Assembly: GCF_014650675.1 (NCBI RefSeq)
Contig: NZ_BMVK01000002.1
Span: 62,001-126,000, forward strand
Direction of reading: 5' to 3'
From: Streptomyces anulatus
GTDB taxonomy: Bacteria; Actinomycetota; Actinomycetes; Streptomycetales; Streptomycetaceae
DNA: 64,000 nucleotides
The notes under the pieces were generated by a model. It saw only the letters and a program-made list of their open reading frames with translations, was not told the DNA's origin and did no database searches. The number at the start of each line of letters is the position of its first letter. Position 1 is the first letter of the stretch. Of this stretch, positions 44,344 through 57,617 are shown piece after piece. The translations under genes and the position numbers were made by a program.

Positions 44344-46518
44344 TCAGGAGCTCTCGGTCTCCGCCGTCCCGTTCACCGCGCCGTTCACCACGCCGTTCAG
44401 CGACGCGTTCATCGAGCCGGTGGCCGACCCGGTGGCGGCGGCGGCCGCCGCCTGGGCCTTCAGCTCGGCGGGCCTGCGCCAGCCGTGCTCGCCGCGCGCC
44501 CGCAGCCAGGCGGTCGTCTCCTGCGGCGGCATCGCGGCCGCCACCAGCCAGCCCTGCACCGCGTCGCACCTGAGGTCCCGCAACCGCTCCCACGTCTCGT
44601 CGTCCTCGACGCCCTCGGCGACGACGACCAGGCCGAGCGAGTGGGCCAGGTCGATGGTGCAGCGGACGATCTCCGCGTCCTCGTGGTCGACGGCCAGCCG
44701 GGCCACGAAGGACCGGTCGATCTTCAGCTCGCTGACCGGCAGTCTGCGCAGGTGGACCAGGGAGGAGTAGCCGGTGCCGAAGTCGTCGAGGGACATCTTC
44801 ACGCCGTGCGCGGTGAGCCCGGCCAGGGTGTCGGCGGCGCGCTGCGGGTCCTCCAGCAGCACATGCTCGGTGATCTCCAGTTGGAGCGCTCCCGCGGGCA
44901 CGCCGTGACGGGCGAGCCGGGCCGCGACGCCCCCCGCGAAGCCGGGGGTGTGGACGTCGCGCGGGGAGACGTTGACCGCGACGGGCACGAACAGGCCCTG
45001 GGCCCGCCAGCGGGCGACCTGGGCGAGCGCCGTCTCCAGGACGTACTCCGTGAGGTGCGGCATGAGACCGGAGGACTCGGCGATGGCGATGAACTCGTCC
45101 GGGGGGACCCGGCCGCGCTCCGGGTGCACCCAGCGCACCAGCGCCTCCAGGCCGGCGACCTGCCCGTCGAAGCGGACCTTGGGCTGGTAGTGCAGCTCGA
45201 CCTCGCTCGCGTCCAGCGCCCGGCGCAGGTCGCCGAGGAGTCCGAGCCGGTCGGGGGTGTTGCTGTCCCGCTTGGACTCGTAGACCTCCACGCCCGTGCG
45301 GTCCCGCTTGGCCTGGTACATCGCGACGTCCGCCCGCCGCAGCAGGCCTTCGGCGTCCAGCGCGTGGTCGGGGTAGACGGCGACCCCGGCGCTGGCCTCC
45401 AGGACGAGGGTCAGTCCGTCGAGGTCGAGCGGGGAGGACAGTTCGGCGACGAGATGGCGGGCGACCTGCTGGGCGCTGGTGGTCGAGTCGGTGTGCGGCA
45501 GCAGGACGGCGAACTCGTCGCCGCCGAGCCGGGCGGCCTCCGCGCCGCGCGGCAGGGCGAGCCGCAGGCGCTCCGCTATCTGCAGCAGCAGCCGGTCGCC
45601 GGCCAGGTGGCCCAGGGTGTCGTTGACGGCGCGGAAGCGGTCCAGGTCGATGAGGACCAGGGCGGAGCGGGTGCCAATGGACTCCGCGTCCTCCAGCGCC
45701 GACCAGGTCCGCTCCAGCAGCCACTGCCGGTTGGGCAGCCCGGTCAGCGGGTCGCGCAGCTGCTCCTCGGCGCGGGCGCGGGCGATCCAGAGCGTGGAGT
45801 CGAGGGCGATCAGCGGTACCGCGAAGAGCGGCAGCAGGACGGGCATGGACATCGCGACGGCGCAGATCAGCGGGGCGAGCCCGAGGAGCGCGACGGCGAC
45901 GAGCCCTTGCCGCAGCATCGCGGTACGGGCGATGGTGGGCAGCCCGCCGTTGTGCGGGGCCTGGGCGTACCACAGCAGGACCCGGGTGACGAGCAGATAC
46001 GTCGATGCCGTCAGGAGCAGTTCCGGGACGGCCGCGATGCCCCAGTCGAGTGGCCGCCAGGGCTCCTCGACGGTGGGCACCTCGCCGAAGGCGGCCAGCA
46101 CGAGGGCCGCCGCGCCGATGCCCAGCATGTCGACCCCGCCGTGCAGGAGCCCCTGCCACCAGCGATGCCTGCGGGCGGTCCCGACGAGCACCACGACGGC
46201 GAGGCTGACCAGCACGGCCGGGAGCCAGCCGAACAGCAGCAGCACCGCGAGGGTGAGGGCGGCCCCGGAGCCGGTGCCGCCCCACCACCGGTCGCGGCCG
46301 AGCGCCACCAGATGGCCGACGATGATCCCGGTGAGCACGGCGAGGGACCAGCCCACCGCGCCGTCCGGGAAGAGCGCGTGTCCCTGTTGAACGGTCCGGT
46401 AGGACCCGACCGCCAGCAGCACCGCGGCGATGCCCACGACGGCGGCGCCCACGGGGGGCGTGAGGCCGACGAAACCTTGCAGCCGCGACACCGGGGCGGC
46501 GCTCTCGGTCGGTTTCAT
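44344..46518 (-). CDS. rmdB: Membrane GGDEF-EAL cyclic-di-GMP phosphodiesterase (RmdB)
   Basis: A 724-residue protein with about eight to ten N-terminal hydrophobic segments, then GGDEF and EAL domains, both with intact motifs: RLGGDEFAVLLP; AGLEALVRW; VAVNVSPRD; LEITE; DDFGTGYSSL; KIDRSFV; VAEGVE. The RxxD inhibitory site is absent (RGAE in that place). ATG 46518 has AGAGGGA upstream. Its place between gatC and ligA matches the S. coelicolor gene I recall as rmdB (SCO5495), a phosphodiesterase affecting aerial development. The gene name rests on that synteny. Confidence 0.88.
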   Translation of the reverse strand: MKPTESAAPVSRLQGFVGLTPPVGAAVVGIAAVLLAVGSYRTVQQGHALFPDGAVGWSLAVLTGIIVGHLVALGRDRWWGGTGSGAALTLAVLLLFGWLPAVLVSLAVVVLVGTARRHRWWQGLLHGGVDMLGIGAAALVLAAFGEVPTVEEPWRPLDWGIAAVPELLLTASTYLLVTRVLLWYAQAPHNGGLPTIARTAMLRQGLVAVALLGLAPLICAVAMSMPVLLPLFAVPLIALDSTLWIARARAEEQLRDPLTGLPNRQWLLERTWSALEDAESIGTRSALVLIDLDRFRAVNDTLGHLAGDRLLLQIAERLRLALPRGAEAARLGGDEFAVLLPHTDSTTSAQQVARHLVAELSSPLDLDGLTLVLEASAGVAVYPDHALDAEGLLRRADVAMYQAKRDRTGVEVYESKRDSNTPDRLGLLGDLRRALDASEVELHYQPKVRFDGQVAGLEALVRWVHPERGRVPPDEFIAIAESSGLMPHLTEYVLETALAQVARWRAQGLFVPVAVNVSPRDVHTPGFAGGVAARLARHGVPAGALQLEITEHVLLEDPQRAADTLAGLTAHGVKMSLDDFGTGYSSLVHLRRLPVSELKIDRSFVARLAVDHEDAEIVRCTIDLAHSLGLVVVAEGVEDDETWERLRDLRCDAVQGWLVAAAMPPQETTAWLRARGEHGWRRPAELKAQAAAAAATGSATGSMNASLNGVVNGAVNGTAETESS

Positions 46519-46867
46519 TCCGTCCCTCTCACAGCCGGCGGTGCCGATGTCCCTCGGTGGCGCCCGCTCCCGTGCCACCACGGCCCGGTCGAGCAGCCGT
46601 GCACGGCGGGCGCACCTCTCAACAGTAGGCCGCGAAAGGCTTCCAGGGGCAGCGCTCTACAGCTCTTGCCCGAATGCGAACCGACCACCCGTCACCATCT
46701 GCTATTGACCCGAACGGGTGGCGCGGCAGGGCCATTCGGGGAACGGCGGCCCCTTCTTCACCCCTCTGCCCCGTTTCCTTCCCCGTACGGGCTGCGCCAC
46801 GCCGGGACAGCGTCTCGAAGGCGTCTCGATCCGGAGAACAGCGAGCGAACGGAGGTCCGGCGGGCGG
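46519..46867. other. Non-coding gap between rmdB and ligA
   Basis: A 349-base gap holding the rmdB promoter and the end of the ligA transcript. Open frames across it are shadows with no family sequence. A short direct repeat GCGTCTCGA is present (46810-46830). I see no clear terminator for ligA. Confidence 0.5.
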
Positions 46868-50160
<3,293 letters not shown>

Positions 50161-50205
50161 GCGGGAAGCCTACGGTCCGGGGCGGGCGGCCTGCGCCCCG
50201 GGACG

Positions 50206-50895
50206 TCAGCGGCCGGGGCGGACGGTGAGGTCGTTGACCTCGGCGTCGCGCGGCAGGTCGATCGCCATCAGGATCGTGGTGGCCACCGACTCGGGGTCGA
50301 TCCAGCGGGCCGCGTCGTACTCCTTGCCCTCCTGCTGGTGCACCTTGGCCTGCATGGGGCTGGCCGTGCGGCCGGGGTAGACGGTGGTGACGCGCACCCC
50401 GTTGCCGTGCTCCTCGTGGCGCAGCGAGTCGGCGAGCGCCTTGAGGCCGTGCTTGCTCGCGGCGTACGCGCTCCACCCGGCGTGGGCGGCCAGTCCTGCC
50501 CCGGAGTTCACGAACAGGACCTGGCCCTGGGAGACGCGGAGCTGCGGGAGCAGGAGACGGGTGATCTCGGCGGGGGCGATCAGGTTGGCGTTGAGCTGGA
50601 AGTGCCAGGCCTTGGGGGTGAGCTCGCCGACTTCGCCGAGCTCGACGACGCCCGCGATGTGCAGCAGGGTGTCGATCCGCTCGGGCATGGACTGCTGGCC
50701 GAACGCCCAGGACAGCCGGTCGGGGTTGCCGAGGTCGCCGACGAGGGTGCGCGCGCCCGGGTAGCGGTCGGCGAACTCCTTGGCGCGGCCGGCGTCGCGG
50801 GCGAGCAGGACGACGTCGTCGCCGCGCTCCTGGAGACGGCGGGCGACAGCGGCCCCGATGCCGGAACCGGCGCCGGTGATGAGGTGGGTAGCCAT
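50206..50895 (-). CDS. SDR-family oxidoreductase
   Basis: A 229-residue short-chain dehydrogenase. The Rossmann motif is LITGAGSGIGAAVARRL; the catalytic Ser/Tyr/Lys are in VNSGAGLAAHAGWSAYAASKHGL. The conserved PGRTASPM follows. NAD(P) preference and substrate are unclear (ARD at the end of strand two may favour NADP). It lies 45 bases upstream of the MetE-like gene on the same strand. Confidence 0.93.
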   Translation of the reverse strand: MATHLITGAGSGIGAAVARRLQERGDDVVLLARDAGRAKEFADRYPGARTLVGDLGNPDRLSWAFGQQSMPERIDTLLHIAGVVELGEVGELTPKAWHFQLNANLIAPAEITRLLLPQLRVSQGQVLFVNSGAGLAAHAGWSAYAASKHGLKALADSLRHEEHGNGVRVTTVYPGRTASPMQAKVHQQEGKEYDAARWIDPESVATTILMAIDLPRDAEVNDLTVRPGR

Positions 50896-50945
50896 GGGGC
50901 GATCCTAGGCGGAGCCGTGATCACCGGGTCCGGCGGACGCCCTCC

Positions 50946-51485
50946 TCACCGGTGACCGGCGGACTCCTCCAGGTAGGCGAGCGCGCCGACGCCGTCCTTG
51001 GCGAAGAAGACCAGGTCGGTCAGGGGAACTGGCAGGAAGCCCTCGTCCTCCATGCGCTGGAACTGCTGGCGGAGCCCGTCGTAGAAGCCCGCCGTGTTCA
51101 GCAGGACGACCGGCTTGGTGTGCTTGCCGTGCTTCTTCAGCTCCAGGATCTCGGTGGCCTCGTCGAGCGTCCCGGTCCCGCCGACCATGATCACGACGGC
51201 GTCGGCCTTCTCCAGGAGGAGGGCCTTGCGCTCGGCGAGGTCGCGGGCGATCACCATCTCGTCGGCGTTCTCCCTGGCCTTCGCGGCGAGGAAGTCGACC
51301 GATACGCCCACGAGCCGCCCGCCCGCCGCCTGCACGCCGTCCGCGACGACCTTCATCAGGCCACTCTCCGATCCGCCCCAGACGAGGGTGTGCCCGCCCC
51401 TGCCGAGCAGCTCGGCGAACTCGCGGGCGGGCACGGTGTAGCGGTCGTCGAGGTCGGCGGCGGAGAGGAAGACGCAGATGTTCAT
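50946..51485 (-). CDS. LOG-family (TIGR00730-type) nucleotide phosphoribohydrolase
   Basis: A 179-residue protein related to LONELY GUY cytokinin-activating enzymes, which cleave nucleoside 5'-monophosphates to base and ribose 5-phosphate. The two motifs are visible: LVWGGSESGLMKVVADG and MVGGTGTLDEATEILELKKH (the family PGGxGTxxE, here with Val-Gly-Gly). The ATG at 51485 gives the usual start MNICVFLSAADLDDRY. It is first in a leftward run with the SDR gene (50 bases) and divergent from a DUF4157 effector. Confidence 0.9.
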   Translation of the reverse strand: MNICVFLSAADLDDRYTVPAREFAELLGRGGHTLVWGGSESGLMKVVADGVQAAGGRLVGVSVDFLAAKARENADEMVIARDLAERKALLLEKADAVVIMVGGTGTLDEATEILELKKHGKHTKPVVLLNTAGFYDGLRQQFQRMEDEGFLPVPLTDLVFFAKDGVGALAYLEESAGHR

Positions 51486-51540
51486 GGGCCAACCGTACGA
51501 CCCGCCTCGGACAATCCCCCATTCCGGCCCGGAGGGCCCC

Positions 51541-51580
51541 GGGGAAGGCCCGAGGAAGGCCCGAGGAAGGCCCGAGGAAG
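51541..51580. repeat. 11-bp tandem repeat, about 3.6 copies
   Basis: Units of GAGGAAGGCCC at 552-562 and 563-573 of this kilobase (51552-51573), with a one-mismatch copy at 51541-51551 and a partial copy at 51574-51580. It lies in the divergent gap between the LOG-family gene and the DUF4157 effector gene. The period is close to one DNA turn. Confidence 0.75.
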
Positions 51581-51718
51581 CACCGCCGCACGACCGGCGT
51601 CCGGCAGGCCCTGCCTGTGGTGCCTTCGCAGACGTCGAACGCTGCCCTCCCGGCCATGTCTTGCCGCGCGCGAACCCGGTATCCAGGAAGGAACCTCGTT
51701 CTCTGCGGAAGAAGATCC

Positions 51719-53347
51719 ATGCGCGCTCAGGGCCACGGCCAGCAATCGGCGTCCGAGAAGGAGACCCGTGCACCGGGCCGTCTGCCGCCGACCGGTCCGG
51801 TCGGCGACGCCAGGACAGCACAGGCCGCTCTCCTCGCGCAGCAGAGCAGTGTGGGCAATGCCGCCGTGCTGCAGATGCTCCACGCGGCCGGACACCCCGG
51901 TGTGGAGAGCGGAGTGCGGGAGCGGCACCAGCACGACGCCGGGTGCGGCCATCAGCGGGCCGAGCAGCCACAGGTGCAGCGCTCCGCGGTCCGTGACACC
52001 CTGCGCTCCGCCGGCCGGCCCCTCGACGAGGCGACGCGCGGTGAGATGGAGGCACGGCTCGGCGCCGATTTCACCGACGTGCGGATCCACGACAACAGCG
52101 GCGCCAGGGCCTCGGCGGCGGAGGTCGGAGCCCGCGCCTACACCTCCGGCAACCATGTCGTCATCGGTGCGGGCGGCGGCGACAAGCACACCCTCGCCCA
52201 TGAGCTGACCCATGTCATACAGCAGCGCCAGGGCCCGGTCGCGGGCACGGACAACGGCTCCGGCCTGAAGGTGTCCGACCCGTCGGACCGCTTCGAACGC
52301 GAGGCGGAGGCCAACGCGGCACGGGTGCTCTCGGGGCCCGTACCGGACGGCCCGGTGGCTGCCCAGCGGTCCACTGCCGCGCCGGCCCCGGCGTCGCCCG
52401 CCGTGCAGCGGCGCGGGGACAACCCGTACGCCAAGGCCACCGACAGCGACGGGTGGACGACGACCGCGCACCACATCGTGGCCCACTCCACGCTGACCAC
52501 CGCCCTCGACAGGCTGAGCGAGGGGGAGAAGATGGACGTCCTCACCGCCGCGATTCCCAAGGTGATCACCGAGAAGATGCTGGCCAATCTCAAGGTGAAG
52601 CCACCGGAGGCCGAGAACACCCCCAGCTTCCGGGCAGACTTGAGGGCACGGCTCGCCGACGGCACCGTTCAGAACACCGAGTCCGTGTACGGAATCTCCT
52701 TCCAGGACATTCGTTACTCCTTCTTCGAGTGGCAGGCGGGCAATCAGTTCGTCGGCCCCAACACCTCGATCCGGGCGGAGCCGTCGGCGAACGGCGACGA
52801 CATCGACACCGACGGCAAGTACTTCACCTCGCTCGGCGACAAGGAGTTCGGCCGGCTCACCTCGCTGGGTGCGGACCTGAAGAAGCCCGATATGGAGAAC
52901 CCCGAGCGGACCGAAACGCTGAAGAAGATCCTGCGTCTCACCAAGGACCAGAAAGTCGCCGACTTCGACCCCGCCCAATGGACCGAGGTCGAAGACGGGG
53001 CGACGGTGGACGAACTGGCCGCGGACGCGAAGTTGAGCCGGGCGCACATCACGAAGTACACCTTCTTCAAGCTGTCGGCCTCCGATGTCAGGGGCGGCAA
53101 GTACCACGACTTCACACCGGCCCCCGGTGGCGGGTTCGCGTACTACGGAATGCCCTTGTCAGACGCCCAGGCCAGGGGCGACTTCGTCTACATCCCGTAC
53201 ACGACGCGGGAGACCCCTCCCCCGAAGGAAGGGAAGCAGGCCGGGAGGCGTCAGTCGCTCAAGGAGTTCTGCGAGGTACAGAAGGTGCCCACGTCCACCT
53301 TCCTGCCGAAGGGGCTGTACAACCCCCACAAGCCCGCGAAGAAGTGA
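51719..53347 (+). CDS. DUF4157-leader effector (putative contractile injection system cargo)
   Basis: A 542-residue protein. Residues about 85-205 form a DUF4157 domain: LGADFTDVRIHDNSGARASA, the zinc-protease motif HTLAHELTHV (HELTH at 161-165) and VSDPSDRFEREAEANA. This domain is typical of effectors loaded into extracellular contractile injection systems. A Pro/Ala linker (205-230) is followed by a C-terminal region starting near TTAHHIVAHST (AHH at 250-252), which resembles the His motif of HNH/AHH nucleases; the later FVGPNTSIR could give the Asn. The C-terminal family is not certain. The ATG at 51719 has GAAG upstream. No immunity or injection genes are adjacent. Confidence 0.78.
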   Translation: MRAQGHGQQSASEKETRAPGRLPPTGPVGDARTAQAALLAQQSSVGNAAVLQMLHAAGHPGVESGVRERHQHDAGCGHQRAEQPQVQRSAVRDTLRSAGRPLDEATRGEMEARLGADFTDVRIHDNSGARASAAEVGARAYTSGNHVVIGAGGGDKHTLAHELTHVIQQRQGPVAGTDNGSGLKVSDPSDRFEREAEANAARVLSGPVPDGPVAAQRSTAAPAPASPAVQRRGDNPYAKATDSDGWTTTAHHIVAHSTLTTALDRLSEGEKMDVLTAAIPKVITEKMLANLKVKPPEAENTPSFRADLRARLADGTVQNTESVYGISFQDIRYSFFEWQAGNQFVGPNTSIRAEPSANGDDIDTDGKYFTSLGDKEFGRLTSLGADLKKPDMENPERTETLKKILRLTKDQKVADFDPAQWTEVEDGATVDELAADAKLSRAHITKYTFFKLSASDVRGGKYHDFTPAPGGGFAYYGMPLSDAQARGDFVYIPYTTRETPPPKEGKQAGRRQSLKEFCEVQKVPTSTFLPKGLYNPHKPAKK

Positions 53348-53443
53348 CCGGTACGGCCCGGGTCCCTCTCACCCGGGTCCCTCCCGCCCAACTTCTTCTC
53401 ACCGCAGCGATGAGTTTTCCGGACCGCACCGGTCTTCCCTCCC

Positions 53444-54247
53444 ATGGACAGGATTCTCTCCGCCGACGGCACACCGATCGCCTACCGACGCCAGGGCGAC
53501 GGCCCGCCTCTGGTGCTGGTCGGCGGGGCGCTGAGCAACTCGGCGGCCGACGCGCCGCTGGCCGCCCTGCTCGCGCCGCGCTTCACGGTGCTCACCTACG
53601 ACCGCCGGGGCCGGGGCGCCAGCGGTGACGTCGGGCGCTGCTCCGTGGCACGGGAGGCCGAGGATCTGGCCGCCGTCGTCGGGGCCGCCGGGCCGGGCGC
53701 GTCGGTCTTCGGGATGTCGTCGGGCGGGGCGCTGGCCCTGGAGGCGGTCGCCGCCGGGCTGTCGGTGGAGCTGCTCGCCGTGTACGAGCCGCCCTATACG
53801 CCGGGCGCGTCGGGGCTGCTGTTCAAGGCCCGCTGCACGGCCCGGCTGCACCGGCTGCTGGCGGCCGGGGACCGGGGCGGGGCGGTGGAGCTGTTCCTGT
53901 CCATGACGGGCGTCGCGGAGGAGACGGCCGCCCGTATGCGGCGCACCCCGATGTGGGCGGAGCTGGAGGCGATGGCGCACACGCTGGCGTACGACGACGC
54001 CCTGCTGGGCGACGGGGCGGTCCCGGTCGAGCGGTTCGCGGCCGTCGCCGCCCGGACGCTGGTGATCTGCGGCGGCTTCAGCAGCGCCCCGGCGCGCGCG
54101 GCGACCCGGACCCTGGCCGAGGCCCTGCCGCGCGGCCGGCACCGGACGCTGACCGGCCAGATGCGCGAGGTGGCGCCCCAGGTGATCGCCCCGGTGCTGG
54201 CGGACTTCTTCGCCAAGGACGTGTACGCCTACGGGCAGGCGTCGTGA
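53444..54247 (+). CDS. Alpha/beta hydrolase
   Basis: A 267-residue intracellular hydrolase. It has the strand-loop LTYDRRGRGASGD, the nucleophile elbow VFGMSSGGALALEA (Gly-Met-Ser-Ser-Gly) and a terminal His region (RHRTLTGQMREVAPQVIAPV). The start IAYRRQGDGPPLVLVGG is standard for the family. It converges with mnmA, three bases between stops. Substrate unknown. A doubled CCCGGGTCCCTC lies in the 96-base gap before it. Confidence 0.9.
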   Translation: MDRILSADGTPIAYRRQGDGPPLVLVGGALSNSAADAPLAALLAPRFTVLTYDRRGRGASGDVGRCSVAREAEDLAAVVGAAGPGASVFGMSSGGALALEAVAAGLSVELLAVYEPPYTPGASGLLFKARCTARLHRLLAAGDRGGAVELFLSMTGVAEETAARMRRTPMWAELEAMAHTLAYDDALLGDGAVPVERFAAVAARTLVICGGFSSAPARAATRTLAEALPRGRHRTLTGQMREVAPQVIAPVLADFFAKDVYAYGQAS

Positions 54248-54250
54248 GCC

Positions 54251-55387
54251 TCAGCCGCCCGTCGCCGCCCGCTCGCGGCGGGATGTCGTGGCGATGGTGG
54301 CCGAGCCGACCACGCGCGTGCCGTCGTACAGGACGACCGCCTGGCCGGGGGCCACGCCCCGGACCGGCTCGGTGAAGGTGACGTTCAGTTCGGAGCCGTC
54401 GACGAGCTCGGCCGTGACCTCGGTCTCGCCGCCGTGGGCGCGGAGCTGGGCGGTGTACGTACCCGGGCCGGACGGGGGCGTTCCGCACCAGCGCGGCTTG
54501 ATGGCGGTCAGCGAGGTCACGTCGAGGGCCTCGACGGGGCCGACGATGACGGTGTTGTTCACCGGGGAGATGTCGAGGACGTAGCGCGGCTTGCCGTCGG
54601 GGGCCGGGTGGCCGATCTTCAGGCCCTTGCGCTGGCCGATGGTGAACCCGAACGCGCCCTCGTGGGTGCCCAGCTTCGCACCGGACTCGTCGAGGATGTC
54701 GCCCTCGGCCGGGCCGCCGAGGCGGCTCGCCAGGAAGCCCTGGGTGTCGCCGTCGGCGATGAAGCAGATGTCGTGGCTGTCGGGCTTCTTGGCGACGGCC
54801 AGGCCCCGGCGCTCGGCCTCGGCGCGGATCTCGTCCTTGGTGGTGAGGGTGTCGCCGAGCGGGAACATGGCGTGGGCGAGCTGCTTCTCGTCCAGGACGC
54901 CGAGCACATAGCTCTGGTCCTTGGCCATGTCGGAGGCGCGGTGCAGCTCCCGGCTGCCGTCATCGGTGAGCACGACGGTGGCGTAGTGGCCGGTGCACAC
55001 GGCGTCGAAGCCGAGGGCGAGGGCCTTGTCGAGCAGCGCGGCGAACTTGATCTTCTCGTTGCAGCGCAGGCAGGGGTTGGGCGTGCGCCCGGCCTCGTAC
55101 TCCGCGACGAAGTCGTCGACGACGTCCTCGCGGAAGCGTTCCGCCAGGTCCCAGACGTAGAACGGGATACCGATGACGTCGGCCGCGCGGCGGGCGTCCC
55201 GGGAGTCCTCGATGGTGCAACACCCGCGCGCCCCGGTCCGGAAGGACTGGGGATTCGCGGACAGGGCGAGGTGGACACCGGTCACGTCGTGGCCCGCCTC
55301 GGCGGCGCGGGCCGCGGCGACGGCGGAGTCCACGCCGCCCGACATCGCGGCGAGGACACGCAGGGGGCGCTGGGAAGTCTGAGTCAT
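54251..55387 (-). CDS. mnmA: tRNA 2-thiouridylase
   Basis: A 378-residue ATP-pyrophosphatase that adds sulphur at U34 of tRNA(Lys/Glu/Gln). P-loop MSGGVDSAV (16-21 for SGGVDS). The catalytic cysteines are in [12 protein letters not shown] and [14 protein letters not shown]. The C-terminal beta-barrel domains are present ([17 protein letters not shown]). GGAGGAGCT lies just before ATG 55387. Its sulphur donor is probably the cysteine desulfurase at 56229-57398, two genes away on the same strand. Confidence 0.97.
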   Translation of the reverse strand: MTQTSQRPLRVLAAMSGGVDSAVAAARAAEAGHDVTGVHLALSANPQSFRTGARGCCTIEDSRDARRAADVIGIPFYVWDLAERFREDVVDDFVAEYEAGRTPNPCLRCNEKIKFAALLDKALALGFDAVCTGHYATVVLTDDGSRELHRASDMAKDQSYVLGVLDEKQLAHAMFPLGDTLTTKDEIRAEAERRGLAVAKKPDSHDICFIADGDTQGFLASRLGGPAEGDILDESGAKLGTHEGAFGFTIGQRKGLKIGHPAPDGKPRYVLDISPVNNTVIVGPVEALDVTSLTAIKPRWCGTPPSGPGTYTAQLRAHGGETEVTAELVDGSELNVTFTEPVRGVAPGQAVVLYDGTRVVGSATIATTSRRERAATGG

Positions 55388-55448
55388 AGCTCCTCCAGGG
55401 TACGGGTCGCCGGGAACCGAACGCTCGCGGATATGCGTTGACGATCAC

Positions 55449-56195
55449 ATGGGGAACAACGGGAGCACCCGGGGTGCGCGAAAGCCTTCGGGAAAGTCCG
55501 CGGGCTCGGCCTCGCGGAAGAAGCCGGCGGACGGCGTCAGCCGGCGCGCGCTGCTGATCGGCGGCGGTGCGGTGGCGGCGGCCGGTACCGCCGCCGTGCT
55601 CGCGCGCGACCAGGTGAAGCGCCTGTGGTGGCAGGTGCCCGGGGTCGAGAAGCCCCGGAAGCCGGGCGAGCTGGACTACGCGGGGGCGACCTGGGTGGCC
55701 GCATCGGAGGCGAACTGGCGGCGCGCGGACCGTCCCGACGACTTCCCCGTCGACCGGGTGATCATCCATGTCACCCAGGGCAGTTTCGCCAGCGCGGTGA
55801 AGGTGTTCCAGGACCCCGCCCACCAGGCCGCGACGCACTACATCGTGGGGCAGGACGGGCGGGTGGTGCAGATGATCCGCGAGCTGGACGTGGCGTACCA
55901 GGCGGGCAACCGCTCGTACAACGAGCGCGGCGTCGGCATCGAGCACGAGGGGTTCGTGGACCGCCCCAAGGACCTCACGAAGGCGATGTACGAGTCCTCG
56001 GCGCGGCTCACGGCGTCGATCTGCGCGCGGCACGGGATACCCGTCGACCGGGAGCACATCATCGGGCATGTGGAGGTGCCGGGCACCGACCACACGGACC
56101 CGGGGCCGCACTGGGACTGGGACCGGTACATGGAGCTGGTGCGCCGGGCCGCGACGGCGCCCACGCCCACGCCTTCGGCGAAGGCGTCCGGGTGA
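55449..56195 (+). CDS. Tat-exported N-acetylmuramoyl-L-alanine amidase (Amidase_2)
   Basis: A 248-residue peptidoglycan amidase. The N-terminus is a long basic, Ser/Lys-rich Tat signal (VSRRALLIGGGAVAAAGTAA). The catalytic zinc ligands fit His in VDRVIIHVTQG, and His residues in TDHTDPGPHWDWDRY; the Amidase_2 core is ATHYIVGQDGRVVQMIRELD, VGIEHEGFVDRP. It would cut between N-acetylmuramate and L-Ala in the cell wall. It lies between and opposite to mnmA and the cysteine desulfurase, as in S. coelicolor. Confidence 0.93.
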   Translation: MGNNGSTRGARKPSGKSAGSASRKKPADGVSRRALLIGGGAVAAAGTAAVLARDQVKRLWWQVPGVEKPRKPGELDYAGATWVAASEANWRRADRPDDFPVDRVIIHVTQGSFASAVKVFQDPAHQAATHYIVGQDGRVVQMIRELDVAYQAGNRSYNERGVGIEHEGFVDRPKDLTKAMYESSARLTASICARHGIPVDREHIIGHVEVPGTDHTDPGPHWDWDRYMELVRRAATAPTPTPSAKASG

Positions 56196-56228
56196 CGGCC
56201 GGCGCCCGACCGGCTCCCGGCCCCGCCG

Positions 56229-57398
56229 TCAGCTGAGCCCGGCCGTCCTCGCCCGCTCCACCGCCGGGCCGATCGCCTCGGCCAGCGCCTTCACGTCGTC
56301 CTCGGTCGAGGTGTGGCCGAGCGAGAAGCGCAGGGTGCCCCGGGCCAGGTCAGGATCGGTGCCGGTGGCGAGCAGGACGTGGCTGGGCTGGGCGATCCCG
56401 GCGGTGCATGCGGAGCCGGTGGGGCATTCGATGCCCTGGGCGTCCAGCAGCAGGAGGAGGGAGTCGCCCTCGCAGCCCGGGAAGCTGAAGTGGGCGTTGG
56501 CCGGGAGGCGTCCGGCCGGATCCGGGTCGCCGCCGAGCACGGCGTCCGGCACGGCCCGGCGTACGGCGGCCACGAGGTCGTCGCGCAGGGAGCCCACGCG
56601 CCGGGCGAACTGCTCGCGCCGCTCGGCCGCCAGCCGTCCGGCGACCGCGAAGGAGGCGATGGCGGGCACGTCCAGGGTGCCGGAGCGCACATGCCGCTCC
56701 TGGCCGCCGCCGTGCAGTACGGGTACGGGGGTGTGGTCGCGGCCGAGCAGCAGCGCGCCGATCCCGAACGGTCCGCCGATCTTGTGCCCGCTGACCGTCA
56801 TGGCGGCCAGTCCGGAGCGGGCGAAGTCGACCTCCAGCTGACCGAACGCCTGGACCGCGTCGGCGTGCATGGGGATGGAGAACTCCGCCGCCACCGCCGC
56901 CAGTTCACGGACCGGCATGATGGTGCCGATCTCGTTGTTGGCCCACATCACGGTGATCATCGCGACGTCGTCGGGGTTGCGGAGGATCGCCTCGCGCAGG
57001 TCTTCCGGGTGGACGCGGCCGTGGCGGTCGACCGGGAGGTAGTCGACGGTCGCGCCCTCGTGCTCGGCGAGCCAGTCGACGGCGTCCAGGACGGCGTGGT
57101 GCTCGACGGGGCCGGCGAGGACCCGGGTGCGGCGGGGGTCCGCGTCGCGGCGGGACCAGTAGAGGCCCTTCACGGCGAGGTTGTCGGCCTCCGTGCCGCC
57201 GGAGGTGAACACCACCTCGCTGGGGCGTGCGCCGAGGGCGTCGGCGAGGGCTTCTCTGGACTCCTCGACGGTACGGCGGGCCCGGCGTCCGGCGGCGTGC
57301 AGTGAGGACGCGTTGCCGGTGGCGGAGAGCTGGGCGGTCATCGCCCCGATCGCTTCGGGAAGCATCGGGGTGGTCGCGGCGTGGTCGAGGTAAGCCAT
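56229..57398 (-). CDS. Cysteine desulfurase (NifS/IscS family)
   Basis: A 389-residue PLP enzyme that takes sulphur from cysteine for tRNA thiolation and Fe-S clusters. Start [21 protein letters not shown] lysine in [20 protein letters not shown]; the persulphide Cys in [20 protein letters not shown]; and the [12 protein letters not shown] end are all present. ATG 57398 gives the usual N-terminus. It probably feeds MnmA, encoded nearby on the same strand. Confidence 0.96.
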   Translation of the reverse strand: MAYLDHAATTPMLPEAIGAMTAQLSATGNASSLHAAGRRARRTVEESREALADALGARPSEVVFTSGGTEADNLAVKGLYWSRRDADPRRTRVLAGPVEHHAVLDAVDWLAEHEGATVDYLPVDRHGRVHPEDLREAILRNPDDVAMITVMWANNEIGTIMPVRELAAVAAEFSIPMHADAVQAFGQLEVDFARSGLAAMTVSGHKIGGPFGIGALLLGRDHTPVPVLHGGGQERHVRSGTLDVPAIASFAVAGRLAAERREQFARRVGSLRDDLVAAVRRAVPDAVLGGDPDPAGRLPANAHFSFPGCEGDSLLLLLDAQGIECPTGSACTAGIAQPSHVLLATGTDPDLARGTLRFSLGHTSTEDDVKALAEAIGPAVERARTAGLS

Positions 57399-57617
57399 GG
57401 TGGGGCCGATTCTACGAGCCCGGGGTGGGGCGCATGCCGGGCGCGTCACGGCCCGGTCCCCGCGCACGCCCGCGCGAGGTGCGGCGGACCGGCTCGGAGG
57501 CCGGTCGGAGGCCCGTGACTCCCGGCCCGAATCCGGTTCGGAGCCCGTTTCTCAGCCCGGTCCGGAGCCCGATCCGGAACGGGGAGAGCGGCTCGCGGGC
57601 TGCGTGGGGGGTGTGCG

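Noticed and set aside
57520..57590. Repeated GGAGCCCG-like units suggesting an operator array
   Set aside because: The units are irregular in length and sequence and look like ordinary GC-rich slippage.
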